Positions 23,403 to 32,961 of a stretch of 59,609 nt of DNA are shown one piece after another. The notes under the pieces are model-generated. The model was not told the origin of the DNA and did no database searches. It saw only the letters and a list, made by a program, of their open reading frames with translations. The position numbers were made by a program, and so were the translations under genes. Every line of letters starts with the position of its first letter. Position 1 is the first letter of the stretch. The stretch covers positions 1 through 59,609 of the forward strand of contig REBY01000090.1 of assembly GCA_007692485.1 (NCBI GenBank), given 5' to 3'. The stretch is from Pseudomonadaceae bacterium. GTDB lineage: Bacteria; Pseudomonadota; Gammaproteobacteria; Pseudomonadales; Pseudomonadaceae.

Positions 23403-24858
23403 GCAAAGCCTGGACAAATCAAGCTATAAAAAGCGCAGCAAAGCGCTCCAAGAATCCCTATTGGACGCCCAATTCGAATTGCAGAAGCGACGTGGCGGCC
23501 CAGTTCTGGTACTAATCAGTGGCAATGATTTTGCCGGCAAAGCCGAGTTGATTTATACCTTTTACGGGTGGCTGGATACCCGCCGTCTGAATACGCGCGC
23601 CTTCAACCTGCCGGCCGGTATTGAACGGCGTATGCCGCGTCTATGGCGTTACTGGCGTACACTCCCGCCTGCCGGCGAACTGGGCTTTTATCTTGGTTCC
23701 TGGTATCACCAACCTCTGATGCGTTTTAGTCGTGGCCAGATCAGTGAAGCGCGCTTTCAGTCCGAGATGCAAGAGATTGTCCGCTTCGAAACCCTGCTGA
23801 CGCGTGAAGGTGTCAGTATCATCAAACTCTGGCTGCACCTCACCGGGCCAGACGCCATCAACAAACCCAGCGCCGACACCTTCAAACAAACAGTTGCAAT
23901 GCGCGAATGGGGTGATTTCAGCGCAGCGGATTATGATCAGGTGCGTGATGCCGCCCAACGCATGGAAGAACTGACCTCAACCGCCGCAGCACCCTGGATC
24001 CGGGTGCAAAGTAGCGATGAAAACTACCGAGATATCCGCGTCGCTGAAATCATTCTTGATACTTTGCAGCAACGTTTGCAGGCCGACAATGAAAAGCCTC
24101 AGTCACCGCCGCCTGACTGGCCAAGCGCCAGCCGCCAAGTTCTGCAAGAATTGGATTACACCGCTCAGCTGAGCAAAGAGGATTATGAGACCCAGCTTGA
24201 GAGCTGGCAGGCACGCCTGCGCAAGCTGGTGCAACACCCAGCCTTCAGACGTCATAGTCTGCTCTTGGTGTTTGAAGGCAGTGACGCGGCCGGCAAAGGT
24301 GGCACTATCAGACGCATCACAGAATGCCTTGACCCTCGCCACTTGCGGGTGCATGGTACCGCCGCACCCAATGCCGAAGAAGCGACTCAGCCTTACTTGC
24401 TACGCTTCTGGAAACGCATACCAGCGCCAGGCAATGTGGTTATTTTTGATCGCAGCCACTATGGCCGCGTGCTGGTTGAGCGTGTTGAAGGTTTTTGCCC
24501 TCCCGAACGCTGGCAACAAGCCTACCAGGAGATCAATGACTTCGAGCAGCAATTACACACGTCCGGTACTCTGGTACTCAAGTTCTGGCTGGCCATTACC
24601 GAAGATGAGCAATTACAGCGTTTCAAAGCGCGCGAGAAATCCAGCGTCAAGCGTTACAAGCTGACCGACGAAGATTGGCGCAACCGCGAAAAATGGCCTG
24701 CCTATGAGCAGGCAGTCAATGACATGGTGGCGCATACCAGCAGCAAACACGCACCCTGGCACCTGATTTCCTCTGAAGATAAACGCCATGCCCGTGTCGA
24801 GACATTGAAAATTGTCTGCGAGCAACTGGAGCAAAGGCTGGAGCGTAGTAAAAAATAA
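23395..24858 (+). CDS. pap: Polyphosphate:AMP phosphotransferase (tandem PPK2 domains)
   Basis: Two PPK2-like halves: SGNDFAGKAELIYTFYGWLDTRRLNTRAF and EGSDAAGKGGTIRRITECLDPRHLRVHGTAAPNAEEATQPYLLRFWKRIPAPGNVVIFDRSHYGRVLVERVEGF. Confidence 0.92.
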   Translation: MSEQSLDKSSYKKRSKALQESLLDAQFELQKRRGGPVLVLISGNDFAGKAELIYTFYGWLDTRRLNTRAFNLPAGIERRMPRLWRYWRTLPPAGELGFYLGSWYHQPLMRFSRGQISEARFQSEMQEIVRFETLLTREGVSIIKLWLHLTGPDAINKPSADTFKQTVAMREWGDFSAADYDQVRDAAQRMEELTSTAAAPWIRVQSSDENYRDIRVAEIILDTLQQRLQADNEKPQSPPPDWPSASRQVLQELDYTAQLSKEDYETQLESWQARLRKLVQHPAFRRHSLLLVFEGSDAAGKGGTIRRITECLDPRHLRVHGTAAPNAEEATQPYLLRFWKRIPAPGNVVIFDRSHYGRVLVERVEGFCPPERWQQAYQEINDFEQQLHTSGTLVLKFWLAITEDEQLQRFKAREKSSVKRYKLTDEDWRNREKWPAYEQAVNDMVAHTSSKHAPWHLISSEDKRHARVETLKIVCEQLEQRLERSKK

Positions 24859-25967
24859 TGACTCACCCCCTCGATACACTGAGCCTGAACCGCTATCCGG
24901 AAGACCGCAGCGGCACCTTGGTCGCAGCCGACGCTGCCGACCGCTATTTGCTGCAACAGGCCGTAGCAACCCCTTCCGACACCCCGCCACTGGTCATCAA
25001 TGACAGTTTTGGCGCTTTAGCCTGCGCCCTGCACACACAGGCTCCGCATAGTTGGGGTGACTCCTGGTTGGCCTGGCAGGCGTTGCAGGACAACCTGCTA
25101 GCCAATCAACTAGACCCAGCAGGCATGCATTTCTTTAACAGCCAGACGCTGCCAACCGGTACTTATCAGCAGGTGTTACTGCGCATCCCGAAAAGCCTGG
25201 CTTTGCTTGAACAGCAACTGTATCAACTACGGCCCTTGCTCGCGCCTGGGGCTCAGGTGATAGCTGGCGCCATGCTCAAGCACCTGCCGCCCTCTGCTGG
25301 CGACCTGCTGGCCAAATATATTGGCCCTTACCAGGCCTCACTGGCGTGGAAAAAGGCACGCCTGCTCACCGCAACCCTGGACCCGGATCTGACTCCGCCA
25401 GCGCCGCGACAAGACCCTCGATATACGCTGGAAGGCACAACCATTGAGCTGGACAATTTTCCGGGCGTGTTTTCCCGAGAGCGGCTGGATGTGGGCACTC
25501 GGGCATTACTCCCGCAGCTACCAAAGGACGCCGGCAACAGCCATATTATCGACCTGGGCTGCGGTAATGGCGCGCTGGGCATCATGGCCGCCTGGCACAA
25601 CCCAGAGGCTCAACTGACCTTCGTCGACGAGTCCTGGGCTGCGGTAGCTTGTGCCGAGCACAACTTTCGCCAGGCTTTCGGTCAACGTCCGGCAGACTTT
25701 CGCGTGCGTGACGGGGTGCAACAGTGGGATGGCGCGCCAGCCGACTGGATTCTGTGCAACCCGCCGTTCCACCAACAACAGGTGATTGGCGACGTGATCG
25801 CCCGGCGTTTGTTTGCTGGCAGCCGACGAGCACTCAAACCCGAGGGCTGCTTGCTGGTGGTGGGTAACCGGCATCTGGGCTATCACCAGACACTGAAGCG
25901 CAACTTCAGCCGTGTCGAGCAAGTCGCCTCGCACCCGAAGTTTGTCGTACTCGCCGCGCGGCTGTAA
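24858..25967 (+). CDS. rlmG: 23S rRNA (guanine-N2)-methyltransferase RlmG-like
   Basis: N-terminus resembles RlmG; MTS domain IDLGCGNGALGIMAAWHNPEAQLTFVDES, ILCNPPFHQQ. Confidence 0.85.
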   Translation: MTHPLDTLSLNRYPEDRSGTLVAADAADRYLLQQAVATPSDTPPLVINDSFGALACALHTQAPHSWGDSWLAWQALQDNLLANQLDPAGMHFFNSQTLPTGTYQQVLLRIPKSLALLEQQLYQLRPLLAPGAQVIAGAMLKHLPPSAGDLLAKYIGPYQASLAWKKARLLTATLDPDLTPPAPRQDPRYTLEGTTIELDNFPGVFSRERLDVGTRALLPQLPKDAGNSHIIDLGCGNGALGIMAAWHNPEAQLTFVDESWAAVACAEHNFRQAFGQRPADFRVRDGVQQWDGAPADWILCNPPFHQQQVIGDVIARRLFAGSRRALKPEGCLLVVGNRHLGYHQTLKRNFSRVEQVASHPKFVVLAARL

Positions 25968-25968
25968 C

Positions 25969-26769
25969 TCAGCCCTTGTCCAACGCACGAATACCGTAAA
26001 TATCATAGCGGCTGGACTGCCCACTCAGCGCCGAGCTGGGTGGTCGCCCCGCCAGTGCGGCTGCCTTGCGTGGCCGTTTGACCACCACCCGGTGGCTAGC
26101 CAACTGCAAGGCCGCCGCGAGTAATTGCGGTGCATCCTCATCACTACCTGCCAGCGGCTTAAACAGCCGCATTTCCTTTTTCACCAGCGCTGACTTCTCA
26201 CGCTGCGGGAACATCGGATCCAGATGAATAACCTGCGGCACATCCCCCTGCCAGTCTTCAAGCAGTGCGATGGCATCTGCACTGATCAGTGTCATACGCG
26301 CAGCAATGTCGGCCACCTCACCACCGGCCTGGCGAGCGCGTTGCAAACCATTCTCCAGCAAGGCTGCGATAATCGGCTGGCGCTCAATCAGGGTGACCTC
26401 ACAGCCCAGGCTAGCCAGTACAAACGCATCCCGCCCGAGCCCTGCGGTGGCATCCAGTACGCGGGGGCGAACACTGCCACGGCAGCCCACCGCGCGCGCG
26501 ACCATTTGCCCGGCACCGCCGCCAAACTGGCGCCGGTGGGCCTGGCTACCACCGACAAAATCCACCATGACGCCACCCTGCTGTGGCTGCTCGGCATCAT
26601 GCACACTCAACCCCTCTGCTGTCAGGTGTACATAGAGCCCACGGGGTAATGACACGGCCTCCAGCAAAGGCAACTGCAAACGGGCCGCCAGCGCTTCTGC
26701 CTGGGCTCGACACACAGGATCAGTGCAGACCAGAGGTACGACAGGCTGGGCATCCGGGTTAATCATCAA
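25969..26769 (-). CDS. rsmJ: 16S rRNA (guanine1516-N2)-methyltransferase RsmJ
   Basis: [66 protein letters not shown]. Confidence 0.93.
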   Translation of the reverse strand: MMINPDAQPVVPLVCTDPVCRAQAEALAARLQLPLLEAVSLPRGLYVHLTAEGLSVHDAEQPQQGGVMVDFVGGSQAHRRQFGGGAGQMVARAVGCRGSVRPRVLDATAGLGRDAFVLASLGCEVTLIERQPIIAALLENGLQRARQAGGEVADIAARMTLISADAIALLEDWQGDVPQVIHLDPMFPQREKSALVKKEMRLFKPLAGSDEDAPQLLAAALQLASHRVVVKRPRKAAALAGRPPSSALSGQSSRYDIYGIRALDKG

Positions 26770-26832
26770 TACGGCGACTCATTAAAACGAGGTTACCGGC
26801 AGCCGCCGGAAAACGGGAACAAAGGATAGGGG

Positions 26833-27156
26833 TCAGGCGTACAGATCGATCCCGTAAAAACCATCCGGCGTATCTTCAGCAGGGAGGCTAGCGGTGGACT
26901 GATAGGCGGCCATGGCCTGACTGCCGGGGCCGGAAAAAACCTGGTTTGGCAAGCTGCTCTCACGCCGGGCGGGGATGTATTCGGCATTGGCGGTACTGGC
27001 AGTTACGGAGCGCGACGCCAACGCCTTGCTCGGCTGGGTCTCAACCGCAGTGGCTACCTGACCCGCGCGCACACTATCGCCGGGGACCGCAGGGGCCACC
27101 GGGCGATTGCTGCGGTCAGGCAGCGTATTGTAGGGGTTGAAACCGTCTACACGCAT
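26833..27156 (-). CDS. Small hypothetical protein
   Basis: 107-aa ORF MRVDGFNPYNTLPDRSNRPVAPAVPGDS...; lies between rsmJ and tsaB on the same strand; no recognised domain. Confidence 0.55.
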   Translation of the reverse strand: MRVDGFNPYNTLPDRSNRPVAPAVPGDSVRAGQVATAVETQPSKALASRSVTASTANAEYIPARRESSLPNQVFSGPGSQAMAAYQSTASLPAEDTPDGFYGIDLYA

Positions 27157-27204
27157 GAGTCAGTCTCCAACACAGTTCGGCCAGACTAGCGGTTATATAA
27201 CCAG

Positions 27205-27243
27205 TTGGCAATCAGGCTATCTGCTTGCCATTGGGCTATTTGC
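27205..27243. repeat. Tandem imperfect direct repeat (about 19-20 nt x2)
   Basis: TTGGCAATCAGGCTATCTGC followed directly by TTGCCATTGGGCTATTTGC. Confidence 0.7.
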
Positions 27244-27272
27244 AACCATACCTATTTGATGGTCAGTGCGTG

Positions 27273-27429
27273 GCGGCATTACCCACCGCCGGGGCCAGAC
27301 ACGCTACGAGCCGTCCCTGGGGCTCGTCGATGCGCTGACAGAAAATTGCTCCTGCATTTTCTGCTCTTCCGCCGTCCATGGCGGTCGCCTGTGCATCGAC
27401 GGTCTGGCCCCGGCGGTGGGTAATGCCGC
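27273..27429. repeat. 157-nt cloverleaf-like inverted-repeat element
   Basis: Perfect 28-bp arms GCGGCATTACCCACCGCCGGGGCCAGAC (27273-27300) / reverse complement (27402-27429); internal hairpins 27306-27312/27321-27327, 27339-27346/27356-27363, 27369-27373/27380-27384 and inner stem 27325-27333/27393-27401. Confidence 0.92.
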
Positions 27430-27459
27430 TTGCAAAGTCCGTGCAGCAAGCATAGCTAC

Positions 27460-28131
27460 CTAACCACCCTTGGGCGTTGCCACCTGATCGCGCAAATACA
27501 CTGGCTGAGCGGCAGCCGCATCGACGTGCTGTCCAGCCTCCCAATCGACCAGGGCCAGGCTGAGCAAATCTTCAGCGTTAGGTAGCATCTGCGGCCAGCA
27601 CTGACTGACCTGAACCGCCAGTCGCTGCGCATATTGCCAGCCAGTGCCAGCCCCGACCGGCGTCGACAGGCCCTCTGCCAGACTGACCTGTTCAGGGGCG
27701 CAAACCCGCTCGACACCCTGCAACTGCATAGTCTCGCCCTGCAGTTGATAACAGCCCCAATAGACCTCATCCATACGCGCATCAATCGCTGCGCATACCT
27801 GCTCGCTACCATGCAGGCGCCAGGCCTGTTGGGCCAGCATGGCCAGATTGGAAACCGGCAGCACCGGCTTATCCAGCGCCAACGCCAAGCCCTGCACCAT
27901 GCCGGTGGCGATGCGCACACCGGTAAAGGCGCCAGGCCCACGACCAAAGGCCAGAGCGTCAACATCTGCCAGAGCAATACCGGCCTCGGCCAACAATTCA
28001 TCAATCATCGGCAGCAAGCGCTGAGCGTGTTCACGCGGGGCTTCCACCAATCGCGAATAAGTCTGCCCGTCATGCAACAGCGCTGCCGAGCAGGCTTCGG
28101 TCGCTGTATCCAGCGCCAACAAAGTGGTCAT
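27460..28131 (-). CDS. tsaB: tRNA t6A biosynthesis protein TsaB
   Basis: MTTLLALDTATEACSAALLHDGQTYSRLVEAPREHAQRLLPMIDELL...FGRGPGAFTGVRIATGMVQGLA. Confidence 0.95.
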   Translation of the reverse strand: MTTLLALDTATEACSAALLHDGQTYSRLVEAPREHAQRLLPMIDELLAEAGIALADVDALAFGRGPGAFTGVRIATGMVQGLALALDKPVLPVSNLAMLAQQAWRLHGSEQVCAAIDARMDEVYWGCYQLQGETMQLQGVERVCAPEQVSLAEGLSTPVGAGTGWQYAQRLAVQVSQCWPQMLPNAEDLLSLALVDWEAGQHVDAAAAQPVYLRDQVATPKGG

Positions 28132-28141
28132 GCGGGCGCCT

Positions 28142-28894
<753 letters not shown>

Positions 28895-28984
28895 TCAGTG
28901 TTTCCAAAAAAGGGCGTTCAACATACACGCACTTATCCACCGGCACAAGCCAGACCATGGTCGCGTCGGGGCCAGAGCCGGCGG

Positions 28985-29004
28985 GGCTGACCTCAGGGTC
29001 AGCC
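28985..29004. terminator. Hairpin at the ppc stop codon
   Basis: ggctgacc-tcag-ggtcagcc, perfect 8-bp stem, 4-nt loop; no T tract. Confidence 0.5.
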
Positions 29005-31635
29005 GGTGTTGCGCATGCCGGCGGCAATGCCAGCGACAGTGACCAGGAGCGCACGCTCAAGATCGGGGTCGAGGTCAGTCTGTTGGCGGGTACGGGCCAT
29101 CAATTCGGCCTGCAACAGATGCAGCGGATCGGTGTAGGGGTTACGCACCGCGACGGACTCGGCCAAACCGGGGTTGTGTGCCAGCAAGGTATCGGTTTCA
29201 CGCAGCTCCAGCACGACGTCGATGGCTTGCTGCAAGGCCTCACGCAAGCGTTCACCCAAAGGCCAAAGGGCCGGCTCGGCCAGGCGTTGTTCATAGAAGC
29301 GTGAAATGGTCGCATCCGCCTTGGACAACACCATTTCCAGCATCTCGATACGCGCAAAAAAGAACGGCCAGTGCGTCATCATCTCACGCAGCAGCGTACC
29401 TTTATCTTCCTGCAATTGCTCGCGGATGGCCTGCCCTGCCCCCAGCCAGGCGGGCAGCATCAGCCGCGTCTGGGTCCAGGCAAAGATCCACGGAATGGCT
29501 CGCAGCGTCTCAATACCGCCCTGCGCCTTGCGTTTCGCCGGGCGGCTACCCAGCGGCAAACGCCCGAGCTCCTGCTCCGGTGTAGCCTGACGAAAATATT
29601 CGACAAACTGTGGCTCATCACGAACCACGCCGCGATACACCAGCACCGATCGCTCGGCCAGTTGCTGCATCATATCGCGCCAGGCTTGCTGCGGGGCCGG
29701 CGGTGGCAACAAGGTGGCTTCCAATACGGCGCTGGTATACAACTGCAGGCTTTGCATCGCGATGCCCGGCAGGCCAAATTTGAAACGGATCATCTCGCCC
29801 TGCTCGGTGACACGTAATTGCCCGTTTACCGAACCCGGTGGCTGCGACAAGATCGCCATATGCGCCGGCGCGCCACCCCGGCCGACGGTACCGCCGCGAC
29901 CATGGAACAGCCGCAGGCGCACGCCCTGCTCGCGGGCCACGGCAACCAGCGCCTCCTGCGCACGGTACTGCGCCCAGCCTGCAGCCAGGGTACCGGCATC
30001 TTTTGCCGAGTCGGAATAGCCAATCATCACCTCCTGCTCGTCACCGACCAAGGTGCGATAACCTGGCAATGACAGCAGTTGGTCGATCACCGTTGCCGCC
30101 TGCTGCAAGTCGGCCAGGGTTTCAAACAGCGGTACGACACGCATCGGCCAATCGACGCCGCTGGCCTTAAGGAGTAATTTGACCGCCAGCACGTCGGATA
30201 CTTCGGCAGCCATGGAAATCACATAGGCACCCAGCAACTCTTGTGGCTGATCGGCAATGGTCTTGCAGGTTGCCAGCACCTCAGCGGTATCCGCACTCGG
30301 CTGCCAGCGGGCAGGCACCAGAGGACGTGGGTTATCCAGCTCACGCAGCAAAAAATCACGCTTTGCGTCTTCGTCCCATTCCAGGTAATCACCCAGTTGC
30401 AGGTAACGGGTCAGCTCACTCAACGCCTCGCGGTGGCGGCCGGCATCCTGGCGAATATCCAGACGCACCAGACCCAGTCCAAAGGCATTGACCCGGCGCA
30501 GGGTATCCAGCAAGGGGCCCTCGGCAATCTGTTGCATGCCGCAAGCCAGCAAGGAAGCCTGACACAACTGCAAGGGCGCACGCAGCTCATCCGCTGTGCG
30601 CAGCAACGCCTCCGGCTCAGCGGTTGGGCCTTGCACCGCAGCAGCGGCCCAGTCGCGGGTTACCAGCAAACGCTGGCGCAAGCCCTTGAGCAATTCGCGG
30701 TAAGGTTCATCGACTTCGCCAGTTTGCGCCAGCAGCTCCGGGCTGGCTGCCTGCATGGAAAGCTCGCGGGTCAATTGTTCAATGTCACGCAGGTACAGGT
30801 CGGCCGCCATCCAACGGCCAAGTAACAAGACTTCACGTGTCACTGGCGCCGTCACATTCGGGTTGCCGTCGCGGTCACCGCCCATCCAGGACGCTATGCG
30901 CACTGGGGCAGCGGCACTGTCCAGTGGCTGCCCGCAACCGGCTTGCAAGTCACTGTCCAGCTGGCGCAGAAAGCGTGGCACCGCTTGCCACAGCGAATGC
31001 TCAATCACCGCAAAGCCCCACTTGGCTTCGTCCACTGGCGTCGGCCGGCTGCGACGAATCTCATCGGTATGCCAGGCCTCAGTGATCAACCGGGCCAACT
31101 CGGTGCGCACCTCTGCCTGTTCATGCGTCGCGAGATCGTCATGATCACGGGCAGCCAAGGCCATGGCAATGGCATCATATTTCTGGATCAGGGTACGTCG
31201 GGTGACTTCAGTCGGGTGTGCCGTCAGCACCAGCTCGATATCCAGCGCAGCGACATGCGCGGCAATCGCTTCCGGGGCTACCTGCGCTTGCTGCAGACGG
31301 GCAAACAGCTCAGGCAGACAGCGCTGCTCGAAGCTCTCGCCCTCTTCCGGCCGGCGCCGTCGAATACGGTGGTATTGCTCGGCAATGTTGGCCAGATTGA
31401 GGAACTGGTTGAAGGCGCGGCACACTGGCAGCAACAGGTTATCTGGCACTTCATGCAACAACTCACGCAGGGCCTGTAGCTGAGCCTGGTCAGCACGCCG
31501 GCCATGCTTGGCACCGCGGCGGATAGCTTCGATACGGTGAAAAAAATCATCGCCCATATGCTGACGAATAGTCTGGCCGAGCAGCTCGCCCAGGTCATGC
31601 ACGTCTTCGCGCAAACGGACATCAATATCAGTCAT
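28999..31635 (-). CDS. ppc: Phosphoenolpyruvate carboxylase
   Basis: [72 protein letters not shown]-terminal [10 protein letters not shown]. Confidence 0.97.
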   Translation of the reverse strand: MTDIDVRLREDVHDLGELLGQTIRQHMGDDFFHRIEAIRRGAKHGRRADQAQLQALRELLHEVPDNLLLPVCRAFNQFLNLANIAEQYHRIRRRRPEEGESFEQRCLPELFARLQQAQVAPEAIAAHVAALDIELVLTAHPTEVTRRTLIQKYDAIAMALAARDHDDLATHEQAEVRTELARLITEAWHTDEIRRSRPTPVDEAKWGFAVIEHSLWQAVPRFLRQLDSDLQAGCGQPLDSAAAPVRIASWMGGDRDGNPNVTAPVTREVLLLGRWMAADLYLRDIEQLTRELSMQAASPELLAQTGEVDEPYRELLKGLRQRLLVTRDWAAAAVQGPTAEPEALLRTADELRAPLQLCQASLLACGMQQIAEGPLLDTLRRVNAFGLGLVRLDIRQDAGRHREALSELTRYLQLGDYLEWDEDAKRDFLLRELDNPRPLVPARWQPSADTAEVLATCKTIADQPQELLGAYVISMAAEVSDVLAVKLLLKASGVDWPMRVVPLFETLADLQQAATVIDQLLSLPGYRTLVGDEQEVMIGYSDSAKDAGTLAAGWAQYRAQEALVAVAREQGVRLRLFHGRGGTVGRGGAPAHMAILSQPPGSVNGQLRVTEQGEMIRFKFGLPGIAMQSLQLYTSAVLEATLLPPPAPQQAWRDMMQQLAERSVLVYRGVVRDEPQFVEYFRQATPEQELGRLPLGSRPAKRKAQGGIETLRAIPWIFAWTQTRLMLPAWLGAGQAIREQLQEDKGTLLREMMTHWPFFFARIEMLEMVLSKADATISRFYEQRLAEPALWPLGERLREALQQAIDVVLELRETDTLLAHNPGLAESVAVRNPYTDPLHLLQAELMARTRQQTDLDPDLERALLVTVAGIAAGMRNTG

Positions 31636-31775
31636 TGCCTGTCTCCTTCACCGGTTCAAACTACAGCATGCGACTCCGCACGCTCACTGACAAGCCCTCT
31701 GCTGTTGCCTGTGCAGACAAATGTTCTACGCTTAGGGTATCGCCACCGGCGAGAGCGCAAATTCCAGGGGGAAAC

Positions 31776-32123
31776 ATGAAAATCCGTGATTTGACCCGTG
31801 AGTGGGAGCGGAGCGCCAAGGGCCGTTTGACCCGCACTGATTATCAAGTGCGGCTACCCTTGGAAGATGCCGCGCGGCTGGCCGCCTTGCAGGAAATGTA
31901 TCCGAAGAGACGGGTCGAAGACTTGATTACCGACCTTTTAGGTGCCGCACTGGAAGAGCTGGAAGCCAGCTTGCCTTATCGTCAAGGCAGCGAAGTGATT
32001 GCCGAGGATGAGCTGGGCGACCCGATGTATGATGACGCCGGGCCAACACCGCGCTATCTGGAATTGAGCCGCAAACATTTGCAGGCCATGCTCGACCAGG
32101 ATGACGCCGCCAAGCAGTCTTGA
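31776..32123 (+). CDS. Conserved hypothetical protein (Pseudomonas ppc-adjacent family)
   Basis: MKIRDLTREWERSAKGRLTRTDYQVRLPLEDAARLAALQEMYPKRRVEDLITDLLGAALEELE; good coding character, divergent from ppc. Confidence 0.75.
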   Translation: MKIRDLTREWERSAKGRLTRTDYQVRLPLEDAARLAALQEMYPKRRVEDLITDLLGAALEELEASLPYRQGSEVIAEDELGDPMYDDAGPTPRYLELSRKHLQAMLDQDDAAKQS

Positions 32124-32139
32124 AGGCGGCAGCAACAGT

Positions 32140-32961
32140 CTACAGCCCCTGCTGTTTGGCCTTGTCCCAGAGTGCATCCAGCTCTGCCAGGGTGCACTCT
32201 GCCAGTACTTTATCTGCAGTCTGTAATTGCTGCTCGATAAAGCGGAAGCGCCGCTCGAACTTCTCATTGCCGCTGCGTAGCGCGGTTTCGGCATCTACTT
32301 TCAAGTGACGAGCCAGGTTGACCACACTGAACAGCAGATCACCCACCTCCGCATCGATTTCCACTTGTTCGCCACTGGCGACGGCCGCCTGCACTTCGGC
32401 CACTTCCTCATGCACCTTCGCCAACACGCCAGCACTGTCCGGCCAGTCAAAACCGGATTGAGCGGCGCGTTTCTGTAGCTTTTGCGCACGACTCAACGCT
32501 GGCAAGGCACGCGGTACATCATCCAGCAGCGACAGCTGCTCAGGAGCATCCGCCTTGGCGGCACGCTCCTCAGCCTTGATTTCTTCCCAGCGGGCCTTGA
32601 CCTGATCAGCAGCCAGCGGCGCCAGGCTGCCGGCAGGCGTGTGCAGATTGCCGTCCGGGAAGACGTGCGGGTGCCGCCGCACCAACTTGCGGGTAATGCC
32701 GTCGACAATTCGCAGCCAGTCAAAGTGACCGGCTTCTTCCGCCAGCTGGGCGTAATAGACAACCTGAAACAGCAAGTCGCCCAACTCGTCAGCCAGCTGG
32801 GCAAAATCTTCCTGCGCGATAGCGTCGGCGACTTCGTAGGCCTCTTCCAGCGTATGCGGCACTATGCTGGCAAAATCCTGCTGCAGATCCCAGGGGCACC
32901 CGTGCTGCGGATCACGTAGACGCGCCATCAGGTAACGCAGGTCCTCCAACCGGTAGTTCAC
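32140..32961 (-). CDS. mazG: Nucleoside triphosphate pyrophosphohydrolase MazG
   Basis: LRDPQHGCPWDLQQDFASIVPHTLEEAYEVADAI, ELGDLLFQVVYYAQ, second domain KVHEEVAEVQ...EVGDLLFSVVNLARHL. Confidence 0.95.
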   Translation of the reverse strand: MNYRLEDLRYLMARLRDPQHGCPWDLQQDFASIVPHTLEEAYEVADAIAQEDFAQLADELGDLLFQVVYYAQLAEEAGHFDWLRIVDGITRKLVRRHPHVFPDGNLHTPAGSLAPLAADQVKARWEEIKAEERAAKADAPEQLSLLDDVPRALPALSRAQKLQKRAAQSGFDWPDSAGVLAKVHEEVAEVQAAVASGEQVEIDAEVGDLLFSVVNLARHLKVDAETALRSGNEKFERRFRFIEQQLQTADKVLAECTLAELDALWDKAKQQGL

